Positions 1 through 13,286 of a stretch of 64,000 bases of DNA are shown here, in pieces; positions within the stretch are counted from its first letter, which is position 1; every line of letters starts with the position of its first letter. The DNA lies in NCBI GenBank assembly GCA_028386065.3, contig JAKUCV010003124.1:124001-188000 (forward strand). Direction: 5' to 3'. The position numbers were made by a program, and so were the translations under genes. The stretch comes from Turnera subulata. Its lineage: Eukaryota; Streptophyta; Magnoliopsida; Malpighiales; Passifloraceae. The notes under the pieces were generated by a model. The model made no database searches and was not told the DNA's origin. It saw only the letters and a list, made by a program, of their open reading frames with translations.

Positions 1-2
1 AT

Positions 3-3000
3 TGGAGGAAGGACGGTAAGACTAGCTTGCGTGATTATACATTTGATGACGACTATGATAACGGTCATGTTAATGTTGATGACAACGATAACGACGACGA
101 CGGGGAAGATGTTGATTATGATGTACAGTTCGATAACAAGAATGATAATGGTAATGGCGGTAGGAGGTATGGAGATAAAGTGAAAGAGAAGATGAGATTT
201 GGAATGCCTAGAGTATGTAATGGTAATGTGAAGAAGCATCAGCGTAGATATTCTGCTACATTGCATGAAGAAGAGCCGGAGGAGGATGGGGAAGGAGAGA
301 TGTTGGGGCTTAAGGGTTTTGATGGGAAGAAGTATTCGAGTTATTCCAGGAGTACGTTAACTTCATTGCACGACCAGCATTTGGTGGCGGAAGACGGAAT
401 TCTGGATTTCAGTTGCTTGGAGGAGAGGAAGGATGATGGGTTGTTTGGGCCGGAGGATTTTTATTCGGGTGACATTGTTTGGGCGAAGTCAGGCAAGAAG
501 GACCCCTTTTGGCCAGCTATTGTGATCGACCCGATGACGCAAGCACCCGAGCTGGTTTTGAGGTCTTGCATACCTGATGCAGCTTGTGTGATGTTTTTTG
601 GTTACGCTGGGAATGGGAATCAAAGGGTATGAATTTCCAATTGTAAATTTGATTCCAAATGCAGGGAGAAGTTCTTTTTTGTGTTTTCTTGAGTTTGTTG
701 CTAGTGTTTTTGTCGGAAGGATGTCATCATTAATTCTGTTGCTTTGAATGATCGTTACCAGGATTATTCTTGGGTTAGAAGGGGGATGATCTTTCCTTTT
801 ACGGATTTTGTAGACAGGTGTGTCTTTTTTTGTCATTGCTTGTTTTTGGGTTGGTTGCAAAACGATTCGAAATTCTTTTCTAAGTGAGTCCCTGCTTGAT
901 ATATAGATTCCAGGAACAGTCTGAGTTGAGCGACTGCAAGCCAAGTGATTTCCAAATGGCAATTGAAGAGGCTTTTCTGGCAGAACAAGGGTTTACGGAG
1001 AAGTTGATACAGGATATAAACATGGCAGCTGGGAATTCAACTTTTGATGACTCTGTTTATAGATGGCTTCAAGAGGCTACTGGTTCAAACCAGGATCAGG
1101 ATTGTTGCTCTCCAAACCAGGCAAGTTTTTTTTTTGAAGGCTGTAAAAGATATCTGGTAATAGAGCCCTTATGCACAACATGGATTGAACGAGGTTTAGA
1201 AAGAGCGGGTCACATCAGTGGGGATCAATTCTTCTTGAAATTAAAAAAAAAAAAAATTCTTGGGTTCAGATTCTTACTGAAGCCGTTCCTTGTCAAGAAA
1301 GGACATTGTAGGAGATGTTTGTCTGGATTCTGTTCCAGCTTTCAGCATTGGGGTTGTTAGTTCTATGAACTAAGAAATGGCTCTTGTAGTCATGGGAACA
1401 TAAATTCAATGCATGCTCCTTTTCAGCATACTATTTTTCGCAAAAAACTTTCTTATGAACTTAATGAAGCCATTTTCGGGTTTTGTCCTGATTACAAAAA
1501 TATTAGAAGTGGCATAACACAATGGTCATTTCTGTAATAAAATATTTGATCAACTATTTTGTGGTGACATACGTGAGCATGCCCACATGTTTGTGACTCA
1601 TAGAATGTGGATGCAAAATACAAAAAATAGTATCAGTTTTTTGCTTTATCAATCAATCAGATTTGGGTTTGGCTTAAATCAAAATTAGTTCCTTCTCTAG
1701 TATTCTTCTTCATAAGAGAGAATCTGCTAGTGCAGCTCTTGATCAGAACAAGATCCCAAATTCTGATTTCTTTACATTCCCTCTTCGTTTCCAATTTGCA
1801 TAAGGTGTTTGATTGCATCAGAGCTCGTCTCTTGGTATAACTAATATATTTCCTCCAATCTCTTGGATTCATTTACTTTAGTTTGTCTTGTACAGGACAT
1901 ATTTGGAAAGCAGAATGACATCCGGCCCTGTGAATGTTGTGGCGTGAGCCTTCCTTTTACACTGTCAAAGAAAACAAAGGCTTCAACTCCAGGAGGTCAA
2001 TTCTTATGTAAAACATGTGCAAGGGTGAGTACCCACTTTCTTCTCTCTGTGGGTTTTGTGCAATGAGTTTATGCTCTGTATTTTCGTGTATGTTGGTGAT
2101 TTTGGACGAGTGACAATTTATATTGTACCAATGCAGCTGACAAAATCAAAACATTATTGTGGTATATGCAAGAAGATTTGGAATCATTCTGATAGTGGGA
2201 GCTGGGTGAGACGACCTTAAAGTTTGAAAAGAATGGAGATTACTTTTATTGCTAATGCCAATTGTGTGCTAATCTATTTTTCGGTCTCTCCATTGATTCA
2301 GGTGCGCTGTGATGGTTGTAAAGTTTGGGTTCATGCAGAGTGTGACAAAATCTCCAGTAACCGTTTTAAGGTTTTTCTACTATTCCTAATAGTGCCTTGT
2401 TTATTTCCTTAAGAGCGCAAGTAGGAGTTTCTGATTCTATTGGTCAATCAATTTCTTCTTGAAGGCTCTGGGAGACACTGAGTATTACTGCCCTTCTTGC
2501 AAAGCAAAATTTAATTTTGAATTGTCAGATTCAGAAAAATCACAGTCAAAATCCAAGTAAGTGGGGTCCATACTGTTATTTTACTTTAGGACTGTAGCAC
2601 GAGTAAGCTGTTAATGCTTAAACAATTAAGAAATATAAATCTCATGATTTTGGATATTTTTTATACAGATTAAACAAAACAAATGGTCAGCCAGCATTGC
2701 CTAACAAGGTTACTGTTATCTGCGCGGGGGTGGAAGGCATATACTTCCCAAGCTTTCACATGTAAGCAGAAATTATGTATAAGTTGTGTGAATTACTTCC
2801 CGTTCTTTCCCATGGTCTTCTTGGGCAGAGCATATCATTTCTGGTATCCATAATTTGGGTGTGGAAACAACTGTTTTCTACTTGTGTTATGCATTTAAAT
2901 TACCCACAAAGGCTCACACACTATACAAGTTTAAAAACTTTTACCTGTTTTGTATTTGGAAGAATTAACCGATGTCTCTATTTCATAAATTTTATGAAGC

Positions 3001-6000
3001 CTAGGAATGCATTAATCTTTTCCTCATTTTCATCTCACTTGTGCATGTGTTTTGACTAGTATTTTTACACCAGAAATTATCAAAACAATTAATTTTCATA
3101 CTTTTTTTTTTTCTACTTTTCATGCATTAAGACAGATTCTAACACTGGAAAATGGTTCAGATGATATCTTTCTCTGACTTGTCAAATTGCTTAGTTTATA
3201 GTTTCTGCTTTTAGCTTGCTGTAGCTATGAGACCTTATTTGGCCTTGATTTCCGAGCATCTTAATTTTTGTTTCCTTTTTAGGGTTGTCTGCAAATGTGG
3301 GTCTTGTGGTGCGGAGAAGCGAGCTCTAAGCGAATGGGAGAGGCACACGGGTTCTAAAATAAAAAACTGGAGGTCCAGTATTAGAGTGAAAGGTTCCATG
3401 CTACCACTAGAAGAATGGGTTTGTTAAATTTCTTTCCTTGATTCTAAGCTTTGATTCTGTCTTCCAAGTTTCTGTCTCAAAATATTGAAGTCCTTCCACT
3501 TGTGAAAATAATTTACATGCATTTCTAAACAATGATAATGGAACAGGGAATCATCTTCATCAGCCATTACTTCTGTTACTGAAAGCTATCTTGTTTACCT
3601 AGTCTATATAGTCTGTCATCAAGGCATGAAGTATCCAATATAGTCTTCTTCGCTTTGCAGATGATGCAGCTAGCAGAATATCACGCACGTGCTGTTTCTA
3701 CCAAACCTCAAAAGCGGCCTTCCCTTAAAGAACGCAAGCAGAAGTTGCTTGCATTTCTACAAGGTATAGTACTTTTCTTGTGGGTCATGATATTACAATG
3801 TGGTAAATGCACTATGTTATTCATTGCTCAATTGTTTGGATTTTTTATTGTTTTGCCTGTTGGAAAACTGGTTTTCAATATTGTCATTGCAGAGAAATAT
3901 GAACCTGTTTATGCAAAGTGGACCACAGAGCGTTGTGCTGTTTGTAGATGGGTTGAAGACTGGGACTACAACAAAATCATTATCTGCAACAGGTACTTGG
4001 ATTCTAGTTATTCCTGGCCGTAATATTTTACATGCCTATATGATTGTTAGATGCGGATGTCAGCCATATTAAGTAAGTGCTGAGCGTGTTTTAGGCTTGT
4101 TCTCAGCTCTGGCTGAAGAAGTGTCTAGAAGGGAAAACTGATCTTTGTCCTACCTGAACAAGGATAATGGGGAACTTTATTGTTTTTCTTTAATGTATAT
4201 CTGTTTGTTACTAGCCATGAGAAGTCTCAATTGCAGCACATGTGCTTTCAGTCATCAGTGTGCTGCCAATCTGTCAATTTTAGTCCACCAGGATTGGATA
4301 CACCAAGGAATAGAGTAATCTTTACTGATGCGTAGCGCATGTTTAGTATAGATGTGTTCCTTGGTACAACATTTTCTTGGAACCATGTCACGCTACTAAT
4401 TTTCTTCATACATTTGGCAGATGTCAGATAGCCGTTCATCAAGAATGTTATGGAGCCAGGCATGTGAGGGATTTTACTTCGTGGGTTTGCAAAGCATGTG
4501 AAACCCCTGATGTTAAGCGGGAATGTTGCCTTTGTCCTGTAAAAGGTTGGTTGTTTCTGCCTATTTTCCTTGTGATCGAGGCATGTGAAAAATGTTATCT
4601 CTGTAATGAGATTTTTCTGGTGTTTCAATGTATTCCATTTTTAGCAATAGGCCTGTAGCTAAGTGTAAAGTGCAAAAGGATCAAGAGAGGTATAGTCTGA
4701 TGTTTGAGGTATTCTGTTTTCAGCAGCTTGCATGAAATCTCCATTTTTACCCTAGAGTTTGAGACTGTCATTAGTACAGATGTTGTCACAATAATGAGGT
4801 CACATGTTTAATTTGCGCTTTCCCACTTGAAATGGTTTTGGAAGCCCATAATTTTTGTTATTTCTTTCTCAACTTTCTTTTCTCAGTAATTGCCAAATTT
4901 AAAAGTGTGGTTGTTTGGACCGTTTGATTGCATTCACAAGATTTCTAGTTTGGCTTTTGTTGTTCTTATAAGATCTTTTTCCCATTTTGATAGGCGGTGC
5001 TCTGAAGCCTACTGATGTCGAGACACTATGGGTCCATGTTACATGTGCTTGGTTTCAACCTGAGGTGTCTTTTGCCAGTGATGAAAAAATGGAACCTGCT
5101 CTTGGAATTTTAAGTATTCCATCAAATTCTTTTGTGAAGGTAAAATACTCATTCTAGTAAGGTCAACTCACTAGAACTTTGTGGTTCTCTTAAAATTACA
5201 TTGAAATCGAGATTAAAAGTGGATTAAGAACATTGACCTTCTATATTTCGAACGTTTTGTTATCTTCTTTGTTGTGTGCCTGTAATTTGAGGGTGCACAT
5301 GTCTATATGGCTTTCACTGTCTTCAGAGGTTTTTCTTTTCTTCTCTTTCCCCCCTTTGGCCTAGTCTTCAGGTAATCTAAGTGAGAAATGGACAGTAGTG
5401 ACATGTTTCTGTTGAGTATATTTTTTTTTTATCAATAGTCTTGAAGAACTAAGCAATAAGGCAGGTTCGACTTTGTTATGGCAGGCTAAGAATTGGTTTT
5501 TCAGTTTTTACTCTTTTCTTAAACGAGTTGGTATTCATTCAATTCTGATGCTGGATTACAACATTGCTTTTGCAATCTAAAATATCCTTTGTTTTTCGCG
5601 AACTGCAGATTTGTGTTATTTGTAAGCAAATTCATGGTTCATGCACCCAATGCTGCAAGTGTTCCACTTATTACCATGCCATGTGTGCTTCAAGAGCCGG
5701 GTATCGCATGGAGGTGAGTTTACTTATTACTGTCTTAACAGTGATATCTTTTTCTGATATAGTACCTTACTTTCCCTTGGAATAAGGGGATACAGAATTG
5801 ATGTATCAAAATGAGAGGTGTCAATTCATTCATGGAAATTTTTTGACCTTGCTGTAATTATTGATCAATTTAATTGATGTCTAATGTATTGCTGCATTTC
5901 TATCTTTTCTTATTGCAGTTGCATTGCTTGGAGAAAAATGGGAAACAGACAACAAAAATGGTTTCTTATTGTGCATATCATAGGTATAAAGCACTCTTGT

Positions 6001-8209
6001 CTGGAAGAGTTGATTGCCTTTCTGTGGTGTGCATCTGTGTTTTTAGACATTATTGTGCATCTAAAGCCTCCGATTGTCCTTAAGATTGTGAAATGATGCA
6101 CACTTCATCTTCTGTCTGCTTCCAATGTATTCATTGTGTTGTGTTTGGTTCAGGGCTCCAAATCCAGATACAGTTTTGATCATACAGACTCCTCTAGGAG
6201 TGTTTTCTGCCAAAAATCTTAAAAATAAGAAGAAGGCCGGCACAAGACTAATTTCATCTAACAGAGCAAAACTTGAAGAGATATCCACTAGAGAGGATAA
6301 GGAGTCTGAGCCGTTTTCTGCTGCAAGATGTCGGGTCTTTAAAAGATTGAATGACAACAAAAAGGTAAATCAGAGTTGTTAGACCTATCTGTATCATGGT
6401 GTGGGTTTTCATTTTTGTTTCTCACTGCCTTCTTACCAATACTGTTGGTGCATTTGGAAAAAAGTCAGGGCGTCAGTTTCTGTCACTGAAATTTAGTTGT
6501 TGATGTGCATTTATGTTAGCTTTCTAACTGCGAGCGGGATGTTGAGATAAATATTATATATGGAAATGTTTATCGATCAAAGCCTGGGAACTAATCCTTT
6601 GCATGTTCTGCGGGCTTCTTATCTGGTTTTCACTCTCCAGTACTCAATGTCTTATCTTGTTTTCACTCACTTCAAAAACATGGTTATCAGAGAACAGAAG
6701 AAGAAGCTGCTGCACATCATTTGAGGAGACCCTGCCATCATCCTTCAAGCACAATACTAAGTTTGAATGCGTTCAGAGTAAGTTGCTTTTGCTTTCCAGT
6801 ATGGTATTATCTTACAGTTACTGTTTGTGTTGCCTTTCCATCGTTTTCTTTTTCAATTTACAAACAAGGTGTAATTAATTTTAGGGGATTGGTGTCTATT
6901 GACAGGTAGTAGAAGAGCCTACAGGTTTTTCTTCTTTCAGGGAAAGGCTTCACCATTTACAGGCACAGTCTTTATCCTTGTTTTCTTTGACTAACAATTA
7001 GTTTCCAGATTGCTCTTACAAGTTCTAACTACTCCCATTTCTTCATGCAACTCCAGAGAACAGAAAATGATCGAGTTTGTTTTGGTAGATCTGGAATACA
7101 TGGGTGGGGCCTCTTTGCACGAAGAAACATTCAAGAAGGCGAGATGGTATGTGATCAAATCAGATGATAGAAGTGTTACACATCACATGGATCAATGTCG
7201 GAAAACACATTGCTGTGATTTCTTAAAGAGATGGTGGAGATGTTGACATGTTTAGGATATAGGAAACAAAATGAATATGAACTACGCTCTGAACACTGAA
7301 ATGTCTGCAAGTGTGTGAACAGTGTGCATGTATGGCTTTTCATGTACAATCATCCATAGACTCTCACCATTGCTCGAGCTGTTCTTGTTTGCCTTTGTTT
7401 GTTTCCTTCATGTTGCTCAACTGTCATGTCATTTACTACGATGGAATTTTATTCCTCTAACTGAAGTATAACATGTTCCCAGGTTCTTGAATATCGAGGT
7501 GAACAGGTGAGACGAAGTATTGCAGATCTTAGGGAGGCCCGGTATCGGGTAGAAGGCAAGGACTGTTATGTGAGTTTATTTCTTTTCCTGCTGTTTTGTA
7601 ATACGTCAATGGCTCTAGAGTAGAAGGCTACTGTTATCTTCTCAATTTGAGAAAGATTGTGATGGCTGTTAATGTCTGTCTCCTTCTCCCTTTGCGTTCT
7701 AGGGAGCTAAGTTCTGTTCCAATTTATTGTGCAGCTTTTTAAGATCAGCGAAGAGGTAGTAGTGGATGCCACAGATAAAGGAAACATAGCACGTTTGATC
7801 AACCATTCAGTAAGTCGCTCTTGTCCAAGTTTTATGTTCTTTCAGTTTCGCATTCTCATCCAAGACAGTTTTGGATGGATGCCTAACTTGTGGTTTTCAT
7901 TTTTGGTCTTTTAATTTTTTACAGTGTATGCCCAATTGCTATGCGAGGATTATGAGCGTGGGTGACGATGAAAGTCGTATTGTCCTGATTGCCAAGACTA
8001 ATGTATCCGCTGGAGACGAGCTAACGTATCTTTCTCTCTCCCTTTCTGTCTGTGTTTTCCCTCCCTCCCCCTTTTCTCTCATTAGTAAGTTTTCAACTCT
8101 TGATTCCTCTGCATGCAGGTATGATTACTTGTTTGATCCTGACGAGCCTGATGAATTCAAAGTGCCTTGTTTGTGTAAAGCTCCAAACTGCCGGAAGTTC
8201 ATGAATTAG
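3..8209 (+). CDS. ATX5: Histone H3K4 methyltransferase, trithorax-like, ATX3/4/5 group (5' end outside window)
   Basis: Nuclear SET-domain enzyme that transfers methyl groups from S-adenosylmethionine to histone H3 lysine 4 in the ATX3/4/5 subgroup. The frame is open from base 3. I place 23 exons: 3-626, 762-817, 907-1120, 1896-2024, 2137-2205, 2302-2370, 2465-2556, 2669-2761, 3283-3418, 3661-3763, 3893-3992, 4421-4545, 4994-5139, 5609-5713, 5919-5983, 6154-6364, 6691-6777, 6906-6962, 7057-7146, 7483-7569, 7735-7809, 7925-8025, 8119-8209. They sum to 974 codons plus stop. Domains in order: acidic N-terminus, PWWP ([17 protein letters not shown], from about 468), PHD finger with CECC/CKTC/CGIC pairs (1896-2556), PHD plus extended PHD (CAVCRW at 3935 to CAYH at 5978), then SET with [22 protein letters not shown], and a post-[11 protein letters not shown] ending RKFMN. 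No FYRN/FYRC domain is seen, which argues against ATX1/2. Roughly 70 N-terminal residues are missing upstream. Assignment to ATX5 rather than ATX4 or ATX3 rests on memory of sequence and on synteny. Introns after 1120 and 6962 need GC donors. Confidence 0.95.
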
Positions 8210-8395
8210 TAGGATATACACACACAGCATAGTCAAATTGTTTCTCCGCAAGGAGCACTGACCCAGTCCCATTCCTGCGGGATCTTACCATCATACAGGA
8301 TTTGTAATTTTTGAAAAGAAAAAAAAATACTGAAAGAAAAAAGGAAATGTAATTCTTTCTTCAAAACATTTGTGTTGACAGTCTTTTTTGAGCCT

Positions 8396-8401
8396 AATAA
8401 A
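8396..8401 (+). terminator. Candidate poly(A) signal of the ATX-like gene
   Basis: An AATAAA hexamer lies 187 bases after the stop codon at 8209. It precedes the 5' terminus of the Helitron at 8502, so the transposon sits just downstream of, or inside, the distal 3' UTR. No transcript end can be seen directly. Confidence 0.5.
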
Positions 8402-10305
8402 ATTTATGGGGTTGCCGTTTAATTGGTTCAGGCACCTGTGTTGTGTAAATCTATCTGTCCCACACACCACCGTCGTCGTCTGATAGTTGGTAGCCAATCT
8501 ATCTATTATATTATATTAAAGCAGAGACCTCAACATGGTGAGGACACCTGGCAATTGTGGAGCATACATGTGGCATATTTAGCTTAAATGTGTGGTGTCA
8601 TTAAGATATCCAATTGCAATTATATCTTTGTTGAGTTAATGACAGACATTGATAATATGGACCTGAAACGTTTGCACACCATTTGAAACCGAAATTAGCT
8701 GTATGAAATTGTATACATTAATGTGAGAAATTAAACTATGAAATTGTATACATTCATGTGAGAAATTAAACTATGTAATTACATGTGAGGAAATACATGC
8801 ATGAAATTGAAATATTAAATTGAAGCCCGGCCGGTTGCCTGCTGAATGCAAGGTTGGAGGTTCCGGAAAGTGGGGAGTCTCATTGCACTTTAAATTCATT
8901 GATGGTTATTGATGTTGAAAACCGCCCAAAGGTCATGTTGTTGCACTACCAAAGGTCATATGGACTGATTATGGCATTGATTGTTTGGACTATATAAGGA
9001 GGAGCAATATGTGCTGTGGTGTTTCACAAAGCAACGCTTAAGTATCCTGGTCAGAATGTATGAATGCATTGTTTGTGACAGGATTTACAGGGTTTGCAGG
9101 AGTTTACTGACCATGGGTTTTGTGTTTTCCCATTCTTGGTGATGAAAGTGTTTGTCCCAGGCCAATTGTGACAGAAATAAATCAAGTCAGACTCTTAACA
9201 AACCATAGCATGAATTCTTACTATCAGATAGGATTTCCAGTAGTGTTCTGACCTTTTTGTGTATTGCTTTGTGCTTGCTGTCGTAGGTGTTCTTTGCTGT
9301 TGCTGCTGCCAAGATTACAACCTTCCTTGGGAAACTTCATACGGTAGCATTTTGTTGGCTAGCTCTTTGTTTCCCCTGTCATGATTCTGTGTTTGAAAAC
9401 ATGTTAGGAACCTCTTTTGCTGCTGTTCAAGCATAAGACAACTCCAAAAATGCATTATGCCTAGGTATCAAATGTGATTTGTTTCCACTAAACAGATTTG
9501 AATAAGTCCAGCCCTACCATACTGCTTTGAAAGTCCAGTAAGATTTTGTGGAATATAAAACCTGCAAGTATCCAAGCAGCTTTTATCAACATTAACATCA
9601 GATCATGTATATGCGAACACTGTTTTTAAATTTCTCCCTCAGTGGGAACAACAAGCATTATCTTTTTTACTAAGTCTTCAGTACAGAAATTGGGCATATT
9701 TTCTAATATTTAGATGACATAATGCCGTAAGGACGAGTTTCATACATCCGCAAGTGTATTGACCATGAGGGCTTCCAACTAGCAAAAGGACTATCAGTTT
9801 CAACACAACATGAGGACTCCTAACTAACAAAAGCTCGCGTCCAACAGTAGCATAGACCGTGATTAGTACGCCTTAATCTGCAAGTTTGGAAAGGAAAAGC
9901 AAAAGAAAGAAAAAGCATAAACGTGCCATCTTCAATTTTCAATAATGCAACAGACAATAATGCTAGACCCAACTAGCAACTAACAGAAACGTACCAGAGA
10001 GATGCACTACATGTCCAGTTTTAACCACTCTTTCCACAGTTCACAGAAAAATTCAGCAAACAACAATCTACACCAATAGACACATAATTACTAAACCACT
10101 ATCCCCATTTGCAGCCTTCAAAGCAAAAAGAATCTCTATAAATGGACAATGCATAATGAAAGGAGACGAACAAACATGTACAAACGGCAACATGAAACAT
10201 CAAAGTTACGAACACCAAAGAAAAAGTGAAAACTACAACTGAAGAACGGATCATGCGTACCCTATTAATTGAATCAAGAAGCTGAGCCTGTTACTGTTGC
10301 TGTTA

Positions 10306-11462
10306 ATGTTGTTGCTCCTCTTTCTGTTGCTGTGTAAGAGTAGCACCACCAGAAGTCACAGCCACGGTGCTAAAAGGAGACCCTTTTGCCTTCACAAATC
10401 TCCAAAGATACCAAGAGGCCACTGACCTGTAGGGTCTAGAGATCGCCAAATGCAAGAGTGACATATCTATATTCAACAGAGAGCAATTATTTCATTTTAA
10501 GTATAACAAACTGAGACACACCTAATTTGCAAATAATAAGCAACATTGACACATCACTATACCATCCAAAGCAACAAAGAAATAAATCTAAGAACAAAAC
10601 AGAAGACTGACTTCACATAAATACCTTCACCGGCGCCTCGGGAATCCTATAAGAATCGACAGTGGCGCCCACCAACCACAACCCAGGAAACACACTCTAC
10701 AACCGACAAGAGGAAGACATTAAAAATTACCACCTGATTATATAAAAAGAAACAAACCCAGAAACAGAAAGATGAAGAAGATCAAAACTATGCTTACATC
10801 GAGCACTTTTTAGACATTCTTGGGCCGTTTTCGAGCCTCCTAGCAGGTCTAGACTCAGTCATGATGAACAGGCGGTGAAGAGTAAGACGAAGACATGGAG
10901 GGCAGCGAGGGCACCGAAGACGGAGCATTGGTGAAATCGATGGTGGTAAAAAGCATAGCGAGGCAGATTGAAAAGAGAAGAACGGACGGCCAGACATCGA
11001 AACGCCAAGCCCAGTGCTTCATCCTAAAAAAATCCACTCTCTCCACCACCTTCCCTCCCGCTTCTCTTTTACTATCTCTCTTTGTGTATTGTCTTCTCCT
11101 TCCTTTTCCTTTCTCTTCTGCGATCAAGAGGAGCATTTATTAATTAGTCGGAGAGAGAGAGAGAAGAGAACGAATATTTAATCAGCGGAAGGATCTAAAT
11201 GAGAAGGAGAGGGAAGCACTAAATCAAAATGCAAATTCCAAATCCTACATTCCGTTGTGAGAGATAGAGAAGGGAGGGAGGGACTGACCTGGAGGAGGGC
11301 GGGAAGAGGGAGGGTGTTTGGGGGGCTGGCGTGATCGATCAGACGGTTGTGATTGAGCAGAAAGAGAGTATATATACATATATATTTTTTTTGTCCCTCT
11401 GCTTTTCTTTTTGCTTTTTCTGGGTTCCTTTGTTTACAAACCCAGACAGACACCATTTCCAT
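10306..11462 (-). pseudogene. Captured multi-exon host gene fragment inside the Helitron
   Basis: Minus-strand sequence with gene architecture but no complete frame. A CT-rich leader with a likely 5' UTR intron near 11290 precedes an ATG at 11020-11022. The start codes MKHWAWRFDVWPSVLL and continues through a hydrophobic segment (LLFSICLAMLF) and a Ser/Pro-rich stretch, which ends in a stop near 10855. A second frame then stays open to a GT donor near 10799, as if one small indel had shifted the original exon. Two further exon-like pieces follow with plausible splice sites: one reading GLWLVGATVDSYRIPEAPVK (about 10696-10624) and one reading PYRSVASWYLWRFVKAKG and ending in a Gln-rich tail near 10306. 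I do not recognise the family; a small single-pass membrane protein is possible. Confidence 0.45.
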
Positions 11463-13217
11463 TTATTACAGTTACTATTTGATATTTTAAGGTTTTAATC
11501 ATTGATCATCTCATCTCATGCACACGGGGAGAGATGCTTAAAAATAACATATTGTTTATTTAGAATTGAGTAATATTTGTCTTTAATAAAATATCCTGTT
11601 TTTTATAAAATTTTGAATAGTATAAAGATTTTATAAAAAGAAGTGTATATTATAAACTTGGGAACTAAAATATAAATTTTACAAGAAAAAGGGAAAAGGG
11701 ATAAAGAATCATCATAAATGTTTTAATAAAATCAATTATTATATAAGAATCATGAAAAACTAATAAATACAAATTTTTATATTACATTTTGAATACTACA
11801 AACTAAAATTACAAAGGCAGGTGAATGACAATAATTAATTATTAAATTATGATTGTAGACAAATTATATAATTTATATTAGCTGAAGGAGTAAAAAAAAT
11901 ATTTGGATTAATATAAAATTTTACTTTTGCATATATTTTAATTATATGTAAGAAAAAAGGAAAAATAATGGGGAAATAATTAATATAAGATTTGAAAAAA
12001 GAATATGATGCTTTTATAAAGAAATATAATTTTTTTTTGCATCCACTTAGTGACCCTAATGTTCTAAATTTAAATAAAATATCTCACTACTTTAAGTGTT
12101 GAAATCAATTAAATTTATAAAATAAATAAAAAAATAATTAATATAAAAACTAAAAAGAATTTTAAATAAAAAAGATAAAAAATTATTAATAAAATTGTTT
12201 TTATAATAAAATGTGAATATTTAAAATATAAATTTAAATAAATAAATCTAAGGAGGTTATTGAAATAAGATTATAGTAGAAAAAATAAAGTTATATAAAT
12301 TTCAAACGAATGAAAAACGTAGTTTATAGAATTATACAATAACTTAAGTGAATTAGGCCGTACTAGAGGCAGCTGTGCTGAAATACGGATGAGTTGGATG
12401 TTAAAACCATCGCAAATTTAACTAAAAAAAGATAACAATAAATATTAAAACAAATAGAAGTTTAATTTCACAGGATTTACCCGCCATGTAATATGGAGCA
12501 GCTCACTAGGACCACGTGATGGGAATCTTGGTTGGCTCCAGTCAAAAGGTATGTATTTAATGTCTTTCACACCTAAACACTATTCTATTTCAAAAAAATT
12601 CCAACTTAGGAAAGAAAACTTGAACTAAATTCAATTAATCCACCAAAAGATAAATAAATAATTCCTTTCACCCAAAAATTGTTGCAAATTTGCAAGAAGG
12701 AAAATTTTGGAAAATATAAAATTTAGATAAATAAAATAATTTAAAAATAAAGCCATTGCAATTTCTGATTTTAAAAAATCACACATAAAAATAAGTTATA
12801 TAAAAATATATATGGTAGAGAATAAAAATGACAATTTTAAAAAGTTAATATCTTTACGAAGTTATATTTCCTTTAAGAAACAATGGACAAAAATGCTCCA
12901 AATTTTGGGAAAACTTAATCACAACAAAATTAATTCTATATGGAAAATAAAAATGACAATATTAGAAATTTAATATGTAATAAACTTAATATCTCTACCA
13001 CACAATTTTAAACATATTAGTATAAAATCTTACACATAATATGAGTAAAATCTTTCGGATAATATTATATATAGTGAAAAATTGACGTGGCCACCGTTAA
13101 TAACTATTAGAACTCGGATTAACTGGTACTATAATTTGTTAGGATATCAAATAATCCGTAAATTAATAAATAATTATTAACACTAGAAATTAATCGAAAT
13201 AATATAGGCTCTTAGAA

Positions 13218-13286
13218 AACCCGTGTGTAACACGGCCTAATTCAACCGCAGCTCAAACCCGTGTGTAACACGGGGAGTTGCACTAG
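13218..13286 (+). repeat. Duplicated Helitron 3'-terminal hairpin
   Basis: The 18-base hairpin sequence AACCCGTGTGTAACACGG occurs at 13218-13235 and again from 13256, the second copy being followed by CTAG. Only the second has the correct spacing to a CTAG end. The first may be a decoy or an older terminus. Confidence 0.7.

Larger units (their letters stand above)
8502..13286 (+). mobile_element. Non-autonomous Helitron, 4.8 kb
   Basis: The left end reads TCTATTATATTATATTAAAG, the usual TC plus AT-rich start of plant Helitrons. The right end is a GC hairpin (CCCGTG 13258-13263, loop TGTAA, CACGGG 13269-13274), eight bases, then CTAG at 13283-13286. The element lies between host A (8501) and T (13287), the known AT target preference, with no target duplication. 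No Rep/helicase reading frame is visible, so mobilisation would need an autonomous partner. Much of the interior is AT-rich filler, but 10.3-11.5 kb carries a minus-strand gene-like segment (separate entry). An alternative start four bases upstream (TC at 8498) is possible. Confidence 0.75.

Noticed and set aside
10895..11143. Plus-strand frame in the Helitron
   Set aside because: Opposite strand of the captured gene fragment, which has better splice signals and a hydrophobic segment.
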